Shown here one piece after another: positions 52,074 to 60,763 of a stretch of DNA of 64,000 nucleotides. Below the pieces are notes generated by a model, which was not told where the DNA came from, did not search any database, and saw only the letters and a program-made list of their open reading frames with translations. The stretch is from Pseudobdellovibrionaceae bacterium (lineage in GTDB: Bacteria > Bdellovibrionota > Bdellovibrionia > Bdellovibrionales > UBA1609): positions 111,143 to 175,142 of the forward strand of contig CANEZP010000010.1 in the NCBI GenBank assembly GCA_947444305.1, read 5' to 3'. The position numbers and the translations under genes were made by a program. The stretch's first letter is position 1, and each line of letters starts with the position of its first letter.

Positions 52074-52595
52074 ATGAAGAACGTACTAGACCTGACTCAG
52101 CGCCTGAAGAATCAAAAGAACGTACGCAAAGCCAAAGGTACTTCGGTATCCGAGACCGCGCCGGTCGTCGATATGACCGAAAAACGCCAAGAGATTCTCA
52201 GCCAAGAACGCCGTCAGGTCCGTCGTACGATTCTTTCGGAATTTATCGGCGCCTTCGTCGTGCTTCCCGAAAAAGGCCTCGTCAAAGTCAATATGTATGA
52301 CATTTCGGAAGACGGGATGGCCTTTGACGTCGACTCAGACGCGGGACACTTCGCACTGAACGAAGAAGTCGCCATGCGCGTTTACTTAAATCAACAAACT
52401 TATTTTCCGTTTGTAGTTACCGTTCAGAATCTGCGCAAAGTCGGTGACGAAGGCGTGTTTCGTCACGGTGCCAATTTTGTTAAAGGTTCCATAAACGACG
52501 AAGCACTTTTCCACTTCGTAAAGTTTATCGAAACGGTAAGCGCTTCTTTGAAGAGCGATCGCGGCGACATCATGGTCTCCAGCATCGCGCGTTGA
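52074..52595 (+). CDS. PilZ domain protein
   Basis: 173 residues from ATG 52074, selected because GGGGAG lies directly before it; an upstream start would add 13. An N-terminal disordered basic part, then PilZ: ERRQVRRTILSEFIG (RxxxR motif) and NMYDISEDGMAFDVD ([DN]xSxxG motif), the two c-di-GMP-binding elements. It is expected to bind the messenger made by the diguanylate cyclases in the window. No partner domain. It is followed by phoH after about 100 bp. Confidence 0.9.
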   Translation: MKNVLDLTQRLKNQKNVRKAKGTSVSETAPVVDMTEKRQEILSQERRQVRRTILSEFIGAFVVLPEKGLVKVNMYDISEDGMAFDVDSDAGHFALNEEVAMRVYLNQQTYFPFVVTVQNLRKVGDEGVFRHGANFVKGSINDEALFHFVKFIETVSASLKSDRGDIMVSSIAR

Positions 52596-52650
52596 TCTTC
52601 GCTCAACGTTCTAAAAATTCGTATACTTCGTTAAAAATCTAAGTTCGAAT

Positions 52651-52689
52651 GAACCTTAAGGCGGGCACAAACGCCCGCTTAGAAGGTTC
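52651..52689 (+). promoter_or_regulatory. Hairpin masking the phoH ribosome-binding site
   Basis: GAACCTT (52651-52657), AAG and CGGGC pair with GCCCG, CTT and AAGGTTC (52683-52689) in a 15-bp stem with two small bulges and an ACAAAC loop. The only Shine-Dalgarno-like bases before the ATG at 52698 are the AAGG at 52683-52686, which lie inside the right arm. Translation would then depend on opening the stem. The pairing is seen in the sequence; control is inferred. Confidence 0.6.
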
Positions 52690-52697
52690 AAATAAAT

Positions 52698-54029
52698 ATG
52701 ACACTTCCTGGCCGCTTAGAAAAAAAAGTCGTGGTCGATACTAACGTTATTCTCTTCGACGCCACCGCCATCAACAAATTTAAAAACTCCGACATCTACA
52801 TTCCCTTTTCCGTCATCGAAGAGATCGACCGCTTTAAGCGCGATCTCGGTGAGAACGGGCGCAACGCGCGTCACTTTTCGCGCCTCGTAGATGTCTTGCG
52901 CGGTAAAGGTTCGCTAGCCGAAGGCGTCCCGATCGAAAGCTCTAAATCTTACATCTTCGTTATTTCCGACTCTCATTTCAAGGGCCTCCCGCCCGAGATG
53001 AACTTGAGCATTCCCGATCACCGCATCTTAGCGACGGCCTTTTCGCTGATGAAGCAAGATCCAAAGTTCGTGGTTGAACTCGTCACCAAAGACATCAACT
53101 TGCGCATTAAAGCCGACGTGTTCGGCGTCGACGCGACCGATTACGATCCCGAAAACACGCACCTCGACGAAATGTATTCCGGGATGCAAGAGATCGACAT
53201 CGAACCCTCGCAAATCGATGCGTTCTACAAAGACCGCGGTCTCGTGCTCGATACCGAAGAGCATAAGGTGCACTTCAACCAGTATTTGGTACTCAAAGAT
53301 AAATCGAACGCCAACCATTCGGCGCTCGGCCGTTACGACGGCAAACTGAAAAAAGTTGTACCGTTGATTTCGCCTACCGAAAGTTTGTGGGGTATTCACC
53401 CTCGCAATATGGAGCAGAGCTTCGCGTTCGATGCCCTCCTCAACGACGAGATGCTTTTCGTATCGCTCGTCGGTAAAGCGGGAACGGGCAAAACTTTGCT
53501 CGCGCTCGCGGCGGGCCTTCACAAAACTTTAGATGAAGGTCGCTTCCAGCGTCTGTTAGTTTCGCGTCCGATTTTCCCAATGGGCCGTGACATCGGTTAT
53601 TTACCGGGCGACGTCGAACAAAAACTGAATCCGTGGATGCAGCCGATTTTCGATAACGTCGAGTTCTTACTCGGTGCCGATAAAAAAGCCGCCGGGCGCG
53701 CGCAAGAATTGATCAACCAAGGGATGCTCAACATCGAACCGCTGACTTACATCCGCGGCCGCTCGATCCCGAATCAATATCTGATCGTGGATGAATCGCA
53801 GAACTTAACCCCGCACGAAATCAAAACGATCGTTACCCGCGCGGGCCAAGGTACGAAGATTGTTCTGACCGGAGATTCTTTCCAGATCGACAATCCGTAC
53901 ATCGATGCTTCGAACTCAGGACTCACGTATTCGGTCGAACGCTTCAAGGGTCAATCCATTTCGGCCCACGTCACCCTCTCCAAGGGCGAACGCTCCGAAC
54001 TAGCCGAACTCGCCGCCAACATCCTGTAG
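52698..54029 (+). CDS. phoH: PIN-PhoH family protein (PhoH2-type ATPase)
   Basis: 443 residues. N-terminal PIN domain (residues 8-140: KKVVVDTNVILFD with the metal Asp, VIEEIDRFK, LVTKDINLRIKA) joined to a PhoH ATPase: Walker A LVGKAGTGKTLLALAAG, RPIFPMGRDIGYLPGD, Walker B YLIVDESQNLTP and sensor VLTGDSFQID. This PIN-PhoH type acts as an RNA helicase/nuclease in some bacteria. A leader hairpin hides its ribosome-binding site, and a 19-nt tandem duplication starts in its stop codon. Confidence 0.92.
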   Translation: MTLPGRLEKKVVVDTNVILFDATAINKFKNSDIYIPFSVIEEIDRFKRDLGENGRNARHFSRLVDVLRGKGSLAEGVPIESSKSYIFVISDSHFKGLPPEMNLSIPDHRILATAFSLMKQDPKFVVELVTKDINLRIKADVFGVDATDYDPENTHLDEMYSGMQEIDIEPSQIDAFYKDRGLVLDTEEHKVHFNQYLVLKDKSNANHSALGRYDGKLKKVVPLISPTESLWGIHPRNMEQSFAFDALLNDEMLFVSLVGKAGTGKTLLALAAGLHKTLDEGRFQRLLVSRPIFPMGRDIGYLPGDVEQKLNPWMQPIFDNVEFLLGADKKAAGRAQELINQGMLNIEPLTYIRGRSIPNQYLIVDESQNLTPHEIKTIVTRAGQGTKIVLTGDSFQIDNPYIDASNSGLTYSVERFKGQSISAHVTLSKGERSELAELAANIL

Positions 54030-54070
54030 GCGCTCCGTACCCTACGAGGCGCTCCGTACCCTACGGAGCG
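54028..54070. repeat. 19-nt tandem duplication ending in a hairpin
   Basis: AGGCGCTCCGTACCCTACG occurs twice in a row (54028-54046 and 54047-54065), the first copy starting in the phoH stop codon. The second copy forms a perfect 9-bp stem CGCTCCGTA-CCC-TACGGAGCG (54050-54070), followed by a T/C-rich stretch. It may serve as a 3' end of the phoH message; the duplication looks recent because the copies are identical. Confidence 0.7.
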
Positions 54071-54260
54071 TCTCTCTAGTAAAATTTGCCCATAAAACAA
54101 AGTCTTTCGTACATTGCGCACTCGGCATGCATCGCCGCTCGTGATTCAACTGTCAGAAATCGCCGATTCTGTTCAAGGCCGTTCAACGACTTTCGTAAAG
54201 AACATGATAATTGTTTATCAAAATTTACGGACACGAACTCCAGAACGGAAGAGGCAAACC

Positions 54261-55055
54261 ATGAAATCCCTCAATCTTTTTTTTCAAGCTGCACTGACGC
54301 TGACTCTCGCCGCGGGCCTTTCCGCTTGCGGAATGGACACCGAAGATTCAAACACGATCGCACCGACGATGAATCAAAACGGCCAGATGTCGAACAACAT
54401 CGACCGCAATTATTCGATCACCTTTTCGGAAGCCGACGGGCAGAGCTCTTTCGTAAGTACCTTCACTAAATCGGGAACGTGGCTGTCGACAGTGCGCCTA
54501 GTTCCTCCGGCGCGATTGACGGTCAACGGCGTCGCATTGTCGGACTCGCAGCTGATGAGCCGCGAAGGTGCGGTCACCGCCGGAGTTTTACTTCCGGTAC
54601 TGAGCCCCTTTTTCTTTTTGGCGAGCGGCACCCACTATCATACGAGATTAGCCGGTGGGATTGGTCAGGTGCACGAGATGAACTGGACGGATCAGACCGG
54701 CAAAACATTTACCGACCGGCTCCAACTACCACCCGCGCGCGTGCAAGCGCCGGCCACGGCTTTTCGCCAAAGCGGATTCACGGTGCAGATGTATTTTTCA
54801 GGTGGCAACGGCGAGACTTCTTCGTCGGTAAGGATCGAGCAGCGCGCGGCCGACGGGCGATTGGTCATGGCGTCGGCTTCCTCTAACGGCGGGGTAGTTA
54901 CGATTGCCCCGGTTGAGCTCGCTAAGCTTTCGCCGGGAGCGGCGACCGTGCACGCCGAAGCGGGCCAACGCCAAAAATTAAACAGCGCCGGCAGCGGCGA
55001 CGCGACCGCGACGCTCACGTATAAATTCCGCCCGCTGGGTCTCGTGATTCATTGA
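54261..55055 (+). CDS. Lipoprotein of unknown function
   Basis: 264 residues from ATG 54261, chosen for the AAGAGG site and because it opens a lipoprotein signal MKSLNLFFQAALTLTLAAGL with Cys23 in SAC. The mature protein is beta-rich with a Thr/Asn-rich start and several hydrophobic stretches (AVTAGVLLPVLSPFFFLASG). No family is recognised. Convergent with the following gene. Confidence 0.65.
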   Translation: MKSLNLFFQAALTLTLAAGLSACGMDTEDSNTIAPTMNQNGQMSNNIDRNYSITFSEADGQSSFVSTFTKSGTWLSTVRLVPPARLTVNGVALSDSQLMSREGAVTAGVLLPVLSPFFFLASGTHYHTRLAGGIGQVHEMNWTDQTGKTFTDRLQLPPARVQAPATAFRQSGFTVQMYFSGGNGETSSSVRIEQRAADGRLVMASASSNGGVVTIAPVELAKLSPGAATVHAEAGQRQKLNSAGSGDATATLTYKFRPLGLVIH

Positions 55056-55072
55056 ATCTAACGCTCGCCGAA

Positions 55073-56806
55073 CTAATGTTCGTTGCCGATCGACTCCAAC
55101 TCCCAAACGCCTTCCCGAATATGCCCGTAGATGCGATTATTGCTGAGTAAGAGTTTTACTTTAAAAGCGTTATCGTCGCAGATCCCGATCCTGGCACACT
55201 CGGCGGAACCTAAAATTTTTAAACCACGCTCACCATAATCACGCCCCAAACCCATTTTGATTGCCCAAAGCCAGCTCAGCGGATGAACATCCGCCTTCGG
55301 ATCCAAGATCTCCTTGAGTAGCTTAGGGCCAAATCGAAATTTTTGATCTCCGTAGAATTTGTCGTTCGCGCGACGGAACCTTACGTAATAAATTAGGTCC
55401 GCTTTTAGGTCTTCGATCCCAATTTGTTCTTCAATAAAATCTTCGATCGTTAGCGCACCGTCGGCCACGTTGGGTCGCCCGTCACGCAACGGCACCGGTG
55501 CTTCGGGCGGACTTTCTTGAACGCTGAAGATGGCCGGCAGCTCGGGTCCCGGCTCGGTCATTAAGACGGCGTCGGATACGGCGGGAGCGGCCGGCGAGTT
55601 CTTCGGGGCCAAGCGAATCATCTCCCGCAAATTTTTGCCGAGACTTGCGGATAACCGGCCTTTGAGAGCCGGTCCAGATTCGATATCAATGCCGAGCACG
55701 CCGACTAAGTGACGGACGATAAACGCGGCCTGGTTCGACGTGTATAAACCTTTGCTTATCGCCCGGGTCAGCAGGGTGCGAATGTGATCGTGCACTTCTT
55801 CGCTGCGGATCGTGGCATCGACCTTCGCCGAATAGTTCACCTTTAGGCTTGAAAAAAGATCAGCGGCGACGTGATTCAAGGCGGAAACCCAAACGACTTC
55901 GCCCAACGTTGCCTTTCGCGATTTCAAGCGCGGCCATTTGTTCAACGGGAGATTCAAACCGAAGGCACTCGCTTTATAAAACTCTTTCCACTGCGCCGGA
56001 ATTTTCTTCGTTTCGGCGCCCTCCGTCCCGTCCTCGTTACCCTTGCTTTTACTTCCCGTCATTTTCGCGGCCGCCCATTCGACGAGAGCTTCGCGGCCGG
56101 GATCCGACAGCCATTTAGTCAGATTAGCCATGTTTCGCCCGTTAGGATCGGTCGTGATTTTCAGGTTCGGCAGCATCGCTTTAAGATAAGGCAAAACGAG
56201 AATAGGGTAGGCGCGCAAGATCGGCCCGAGAGTAATATCCAGTCCGTCCATGCGTCGAAACCGCAGAATATTCAAATTCATTCTTGAAGCGTCGCCGACA
56301 TTGGTCGCGACCGGCTTCGGGGAGTGGGCGAGAACCTGCGCCAACATCAAAGCCGAATAAGGCGAAGCCGTACTGCGCTTTAACCAAGCCCGCGCTTCGC
56401 CTTCGGTGTAGCGATGAGCTAAATAAATATTAGTGAGTGGGCGAGCTAGTTCTTTAACTTCTTGGCCAAGCGTAATCTCAAGCTCGGTCATGTATGGCAC
56501 CTTAGCCAAATGCTTTTGAACCGCGTGTTCCATTTGTTCGTCACCCAGCCGGGCGTAGGAAAGCAGAGAGAGTATTTCAAAAACCTGCGGCGGCGCGGAG
56601 CGAAGATCTTGCTCTAGCTTCGCGAGGGCTTGAACGACGGCCCCGGTGTCGTTGGCTTCTAGTAAGCGGGAAAAATCTTTTTCCTCCACGCCCCAGAGGT
56701 GGAGAGTTTTCTTGCTAAGGATGAGATCGCAAATGACCGTGGAATTTTGATCGGCACGGGCGAAACCCGCGCCTAAAAACAACGTGAATGCCAAAAGTAA
56801 ACGCAT
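55073..56806 (-). CDS. Secreted protein of unknown function
   Basis: 577 residues with signal peptide MRLLLAFTLFLGAGFARA. The mature part is mostly helical, with repeated Leu-rich helices in residues 60-200 (VVQALAKLEQDLRSAPPQV, EILSLLSYARLGDEQMEHAV), an HAT/TPR-like feel, a Gly/Glu linker around 265-285 and a Pro-rich spacer near 415-445. No catalytic motif is recognised. Monocistronic. Confidence 0.65.
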   Translation of the reverse strand: MRLLLAFTLFLGAGFARADQNSTVICDLILSKKTLHLWGVEEKDFSRLLEANDTGAVVQALAKLEQDLRSAPPQVFEILSLLSYARLGDEQMEHAVQKHLAKVPYMTELEITLGQEVKELARPLTNIYLAHRYTEGEARAWLKRSTASPYSALMLAQVLAHSPKPVATNVGDASRMNLNILRFRRMDGLDITLGPILRAYPILVLPYLKAMLPNLKITTDPNGRNMANLTKWLSDPGREALVEWAAAKMTGSKSKGNEDGTEGAETKKIPAQWKEFYKASAFGLNLPLNKWPRLKSRKATLGEVVWVSALNHVAADLFSSLKVNYSAKVDATIRSEEVHDHIRTLLTRAISKGLYTSNQAAFIVRHLVGVLGIDIESGPALKGRLSASLGKNLREMIRLAPKNSPAAPAVSDAVLMTEPGPELPAIFSVQESPPEAPVPLRDGRPNVADGALTIEDFIEEQIGIEDLKADLIYYVRFRRANDKFYGDQKFRFGPKLLKEILDPKADVHPLSWLWAIKMGLGRDYGERGLKILGSAECARIGICDDNAFKVKLLLSNNRIYGHIREGVWELESIGNEH

Positions 56807-56926
56807 TTTTGGGCCGTGCTTTCGTTTAAGAGAATGCGCCCGTTATTTTGCATTTGCCTTGTGTTTGCAAGTGAAGATTGACCACCCCCGCGGCCCTAGA
56901 TAAAAAGTTCTTTCCGGGGGGAATTA

Positions 56927-57523
56927 ATGTTTCAACTCATCTGTTTGGTGTTTACCACGCTCAATATTTTCGCCTTAAACGAAGCTCAACTGCCGGTTAT
57001 TCAGGCCGGCGATTTTACGGTGGGCCGCGCGTGGACCTGGGACTATTCGCAAACCGACACGGGTGAGCGAACCTCTTCCGAAACTTACACCGTCATCGAA
57101 CGGACGGGGAGTAAGGTGCTGATCGAAATGAGCTCGATGCTCGCCGGCGAAACCCAATATCGCGCTCATCATAGATTACTCGTAGACGTCGATCGCTGTT
57201 TAGCCGCGTACCCAAGCGCTTCCGTGCGCAGGCCGTGGTCCTTCCGTATGTATTACTTTAGCGAAGGCCGCTGGCAGGAAATGGTTCCGCCGACCACGCT
57301 CGCGTTCGAGGAAAAATTCAACTGCAATCCTTGGATCATGGACTCGAGCATGAATCTCACGGTCTTTCGTGACGGCCCACGCGGCCGCGAATTCATGCAT
57401 ATGCCGAACCGGCGCATCGAAGCGAGTTGGTTCAGCGAAGCGGGGAGCGACCCGGCCGTGTTAAGTGAAAAACCGTTTACCCGCCGCCCGGGCTTTCCAA
57501 GCTACGTCTCACGCCGGCGATAA
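56927..57523 (+). CDS. Secreted protein of unknown function
   Basis: 198 residues behind a GGGGGG site. An N-terminal hydrophobic segment MFQLICLVFTTLNIFALNEA suggests export. The mature part has many strands, Trp and Tyr (FTVGRAWTWDYSQTDTG, FRMYYFSEGRWQEMV) and two cysteines. No family recognised. Confidence 0.6.
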   Translation: MFQLICLVFTTLNIFALNEAQLPVIQAGDFTVGRAWTWDYSQTDTGERTSSETYTVIERTGSKVLIEMSSMLAGETQYRAHHRLLVDVDRCLAAYPSASVRRPWSFRMYYFSEGRWQEMVPPTTLAFEEKFNCNPWIMDSSMNLTVFRDGPRGREFMHMPNRRIEASWFSEAGSDPAVLSEKPFTRRPGFPSYVSRRR

Positions 57524-57603
57524 CCCGGACCTAGGCCTCGTCTTCTTCGATTCAAAACGAAACACAATACATAGATCTGGACCTACGCCCGCCACTCTAC
57601 GCT

Positions 57604-57611
57604 GCCGATAA
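57604..57611 (+). promoter_or_regulatory. GCCGATAA element before the CpaF operon
   Basis: GCCGATAA is identical to the -10 element of the flagellar sigma-28 class in enterobacteria. It lies 28 nt before the ATG of the first operon gene. No TAAAGTTT-like -35 was found at the usual distance, so this may be chance or a variant promoter. Confidence 0.25.
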
Positions 57612-57638
57612 GTTAGTAGAGAGGGAGGTACCAAAACT

Positions 57639-57917
57639 ATGTATCTTCAGGGAAATCTACAAGCAGTGTTCGACGCTCTCTATCACATGGGAGTTATTGA
57701 TCCCGTGCTCGAAATGGATTGGGGCAAAGCGCTCGATGAAATGAACGAGTACGAATCCGAATTCTTTCGAGTTCTCAACGTCGCCAATGAGTATCAAGAC
57801 GACATGCAGACCTTGATGGTGAACCTTAAAAAGTTTGATCAGCAAACGCTTAGCTACCTGGCGATGGAGGTTGCTCGTGAATACGCGGAATATCACTCTC
57901 GTGAAAACTTACAGTAA
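57639..57917 (+). CDS. Small acidic protein at the head of the CpaF operon
   Basis: 92 residues with a GGGAGG site. All-helical, acidic, Tyr/Met-rich (GVIDPVLEMDWGKALDEMNE, EYQDDMQTLMVNLKKFDQQT), without signal or membrane segment. It overlaps the next gene by 17 bp. No family is recognised. Its steady place before a secretion ATPase suggests a regulatory or adaptor role; that is inference. Confidence 0.72.
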   Translation: MYLQGNLQAVFDALYHMGVIDPVLEMDWGKALDEMNEYESEFFRVLNVANEYQDDMQTLMVNLKKFDQQTLSYLAMEVAREYAEYHSRENLQ

Positions 57918-58422
57918 ACGGCTGTTCACGGCCGCCTTACTTTTTGCGAGCTTCAACGCCGCCCACGCCGAGTGGAAGGTGGATTTTTCGCGTCGTACGA
58001 AAGAAGTCCGTACGCAAGACTTGCGCGCACCCGCGAGCACCGACGCCTCACCCGAAGTTGGTCCGCCTGCCGCTACGCCACCGCCGACGTTTTTCGAATC
58101 GCTATTCCAGCCGGGTGACGTCGCCCAAGAGATCGTCGTGCTCAATACCGAAAAAGGTTTTGTGCCCGGCACGATCCGCGTAAAAAAAGGCCTCAACTAC
58201 CAAATTCACATCGTTAACGTAAACGACAAAGAGAAGAACGTAAGCTTCGTGCTCGATTCTTTCTCCGAACACCATTCCACTTTTTACGGAAAGATCAAAA
58301 CGTTCACGATCCGTCCGCAAAAAGAGGGCGTGTACAAGTTCGTCAGTCCCGAGACTTCGGCGCAAGGTAAACTGGTGGTATTTCCCGCCGGCCCCGAAAC
58401 GCGCGTACCGGCTTCCGAATAA
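57901..58422 (+). CDS. Exported cupredoxin-like domain protein
   Basis: 173 residues from GTG 57901, chosen because it opens a good signal peptide (MKTYSKRLFTAALLFASFNA, cut after AHA); longer starts exist. After a Pro-rich spacer (residues 35-60), a cupredoxin-type beta-sandwich: EIVVLNTEKGFVPGTIRVKKG, YQIHIVNVNDKEKNVSFVLD and YKFVSPETSAQGKLVVFP. A type 1 copper site needs Cys and His; no Cys is present, so copper binding is unlikely. It lies just before cpaF, so it may be a periplasmic part of the pilus or secretion machine. Confidence 0.72.
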   Translation: MKTYSKRLFTAALLFASFNAAHAEWKVDFSRRTKEVRTQDLRAPASTDASPEVGPPAATPPPTFFESLFQPGDVAQEIVVLNTEKGFVPGTIRVKKGLNYQIHIVNVNDKEKNVSFVLDSFSEHHSTFYGKIKTFTIRPQKEGVYKFVSPETSAQGKLVVFPAGPETRVPASE

Positions 58423-58443
58423 GAGCCAGAAGAGAAGAGCCCT

Positions 58444-59568
58444 ATGGCCGAAAAAGACAAAGTCTCTATATACACAAATACGATCAAGACGTTCTTGCAG
58501 CCCGTGTGGCATTTGCTCGAAGACGACAAAGTCACCGAGGTCATGATCAATTCCTACGACGAAATTTGGGTGGAAGTTCGCGGTAAAATTCAAAAGGCCG
58601 AGGGCGTGAAGTTTCGCGACCCCGACGCTCTATTGAGCGCCGTGAACAACATCGCGCAATCGGTCGGCCGCCGCATCAACGAAGAAGAACCCCGCCTCGA
58701 CGCGCGTTTGCCCAACGGCTTTCGTGTGTGCGCGGTCATTCCTCCGTGTTCATTCAAGGGCACGACGGTCGCGATTCGTAAGTTCTCGACGACGCAATTT
58801 ACTTTCAAAGATTATATCAACATCGGCGCGATGACCGCTGACGCCGCGCAATTCCTCGACGTATGCATGAAGCTCGGTAAAAACGTGCTCGTGAGCGGCG
58901 GTACGGGTTCCGGTAAAACGACGCTACTCTCCGTTCTTTCGAACCGCATTCCGCGCGGCCAACGCGTGCTCGTGATCGAAGATTCAAAAGAATTAAAAGT
59001 GGAATACGAACACGTCGTGTTTTTCGAAACGCAACAGGCGGATGAAGGCGGCAAGGGTGAAGTCACGATCCGTGATTTGCTCAAGTCGGCTCTTCGTCTC
59101 CGTCCCGATCGCATCATCGTCGGAGAGGTTCGTGGTAGCGAAGCGCTCGAACTGATCCAGGCAATGAACACCGGTCACAAGGGTTGCATGGGTACCGTGC
59201 ACGCGAACAGCGCCGAAGATGCACTCGTGCGTCTCGAAACGCTCGCGCAAGGCGGGGACTCGCAGCTTTCCGAAAAAGCGCTCGTTCACCAAATCTCCTC
59301 GGCGATCGAAATCGTCGTGCAGATTTCGCGTTACTCGGACGGTTCGCGGCGTTTAGCTAGCATTTCCGAAGTGCTTGGCCACGACGTTAACGGCGCCTAC
59401 AACGTCGTGCCGATCTACGAAATCCCGCGACTCGTGAAACAGCCCGACGGAAAACTCAAAGGGAACATCGAGGCGACCGGAACGGTTCCATCGTTCATGG
59501 AAGAAATCGAAGACAACCAGATTCCTTTTCCGCGCGCGAAGTTCAGCAAAGCCGTCCAAGCCGCCTAG
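58444..59568 (+). CDS. cpaF: CpaF/TadA-type secretion ATPase
   Basis: 374 residues. Walker A with Lys158 in VSGGTGSGKTTLLSVLS, Walker B-region DRIIVGEVRGSEALELI, and MNTGHKGCMGTVHANSAED (His box). INEEEPRLDARLPNGFRVCAV is the N-terminal block of CpaF. The family powers assembly of Flp/Tad pili. The other tad genes (pilin, TadB/C, secretin) are not in this window. In Bdellovibrio the hit (host-interaction) locus also lies beside tad-like genes (from memory); whether this is that locus is not settled. Confidence 0.92.
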   Translation: MAEKDKVSIYTNTIKTFLQPVWHLLEDDKVTEVMINSYDEIWVEVRGKIQKAEGVKFRDPDALLSAVNNIAQSVGRRINEEEPRLDARLPNGFRVCAVIPPCSFKGTTVAIRKFSTTQFTFKDYINIGAMTADAAQFLDVCMKLGKNVLVSGGTGSGKTTLLSVLSNRIPRGQRVLVIEDSKELKVEYEHVVFFETQQADEGGKGEVTIRDLLKSALRLRPDRIIVGEVRGSEALELIQAMNTGHKGCMGTVHANSAEDALVRLETLAQGGDSQLSEKALVHQISSAIEIVVQISRYSDGSRRLASISEVLGHDVNGAYNVVPIYEIPRLVKQPDGKLKGNIEATGTVPSFMEEIEDNQIPFPRAKFSKAVQAA

Positions 59569-59669
59569 AAACAAGCTCATTTGTGACGCGTTAAGACTTC
59601 CGGTTATGGAGGTCCGCGTCACGGATCACCGATTTGCACCAAGGTCTAGGTTGCGTTACTAATATCTTG

Positions 59670-60671
59670 ATGCTGTTCAGTGGCAAAATAACCAACTCAT
59701 TCTTACTTTGCCTCGACAGGCATGGCGTAGATTCAGAGAAGATCTTTGAACTTACCGACCTGCCGACCGAGTTCCTGCGCGAACCGTCGTGCTGGATTCC
59801 GGCCGAAGACGTCGAGAAGTTTCTTAGCGGTGTTGATCGCGAGTTCGGCAGCAAATTTCCCGAAAGCATCGCCACGATGGTTGGTCATCAATGTCACACA
59901 TTACGTTCTTGGGGCGTCCTCGACAGCGTGATCAAGATGATGGCCAAGCCGCAGGATTTGTTCCTGCAACCGCACCGTTTCTTAAGCTACTTCGTTTCGC
60001 CGGCCCCGCCCGTAGGTAACGTGCAGCGCGAACAAGATGCGATCTCGTTCGACCTGCCGATCAGCAATCAAGAATTTCCGCTCGTGACGGAATTCCTGCG
60101 CAGCGCCCTCGAAGTTTTGCCCTGCTACCTCGGTCGCAACCAGGCCGAAGTATTTTGGAAACAAACCCGCATCGAAATCAGCTGGAGCGAATCGCAAAAC
60201 GGTTTGCTCAAAGAAGAAGATCTTTCGCCCAACTACAAACCCGAACTCGTGCAAAACTTAATGGAAGCGCTCGAGGAGTCGCAACGTCAGATCGAGGATC
60301 TGCGTGCGCAACTTTCGGTGAGTGAATCTTCCGATCGCCCGCAGCCGATCCCCGCGACCGACACCGAGTTCGTGCAGGGCATGCGTACGCATCTCGTGCG
60401 CGCGCGGGGCCAGATGATGCGGATGAGCGATTACCTCGTGCGGTCGCAGCAGTTAGTGACGTTATTGATCGGGCAAAATCGCCTCGACCGCCAAGTGCAA
60501 GAAGCCATGCGCCGGGTAGATTGGGATTACGTCAAATCACAATCGTCGCAAGTCGCGCAAGACACCGCCGATCTGCTCACGCACTTCGAACAAGAGCTTA
60601 ATCAGCGTCTGCGCCCGTCTATCAAACCGAAGTCGGCGCAGCGCACGCTTGACCTTGAATCCCACGCGTAA
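59670..60671 (+). CDS. Unknown protein downstream of cpaF, N-terminus resembling AraC-type ligand domain
   Basis: 333 residues from ATG 59670 ([10 protein letters not shown]). Residues 5-200 look like the arabinose-binding/'AraC_N' type domain ([19 protein letters not shown], then [15 protein letters not shown]). Residues 215-235 form a coiled coil ([19 protein letters not shown]), followed by a helical tail. No helix-turn-helix is seen, so it is not a normal AraC regulator. It follows cpaF after 100 bp and is before eno. Confidence 0.65.
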   Translation: MLFSGKITNSFLLCLDRHGVDSEKIFELTDLPTEFLREPSCWIPAEDVEKFLSGVDREFGSKFPESIATMVGHQCHTLRSWGVLDSVIKMMAKPQDLFLQPHRFLSYFVSPAPPVGNVQREQDAISFDLPISNQEFPLVTEFLRSALEVLPCYLGRNQAEVFWKQTRIEISWSESQNGLLKEEDLSPNYKPELVQNLMEALEESQRQIEDLRAQLSVSESSDRPQPIPATDTEFVQGMRTHLVRARGQMMRMSDYLVRSQQLVTLLIGQNRLDRQVQEAMRRVDWDYVKSQSSQVAQDTADLLTHFEQELNQRLRPSIKPKSAQRTLDLESHA

Positions 60672-60713
60672 GAAAACATAGCCTCAATATCGCTTCGGCG
60701 ATCGGAATCGGCG

Positions 60714-60758
60714 GTTCACCTCCCCATACTCGGGAGTTCACCTCCCCACAATCAGGAG
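60714..60758 (+). promoter_or_regulatory. Repeated anti-Shine-Dalgarno-like motifs in the eno leader
   Basis: GTTCACCTCCCCA occurs at 60714-60726 and 60736-60748 (22-nt period). CACCTCC is the same as the 3' end of 16S rRNA, so it can pair with Shine-Dalgarno sequences. A GGGAG (60732-60736) between them can pair with either CTCCC, and the eno AGGAG site (60754-60758) can pair with the second. Alternative pairings could regulate enolase translation; this is inferred from base-pairing alone. Confidence 0.5.
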
Positions 60759-60763
60759 ATGTC

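Noticed and set aside
58102..58422. Blue copper protein
   Set aside because: The cupredoxin-like domain has no cysteine, so a type 1 copper site cannot form.
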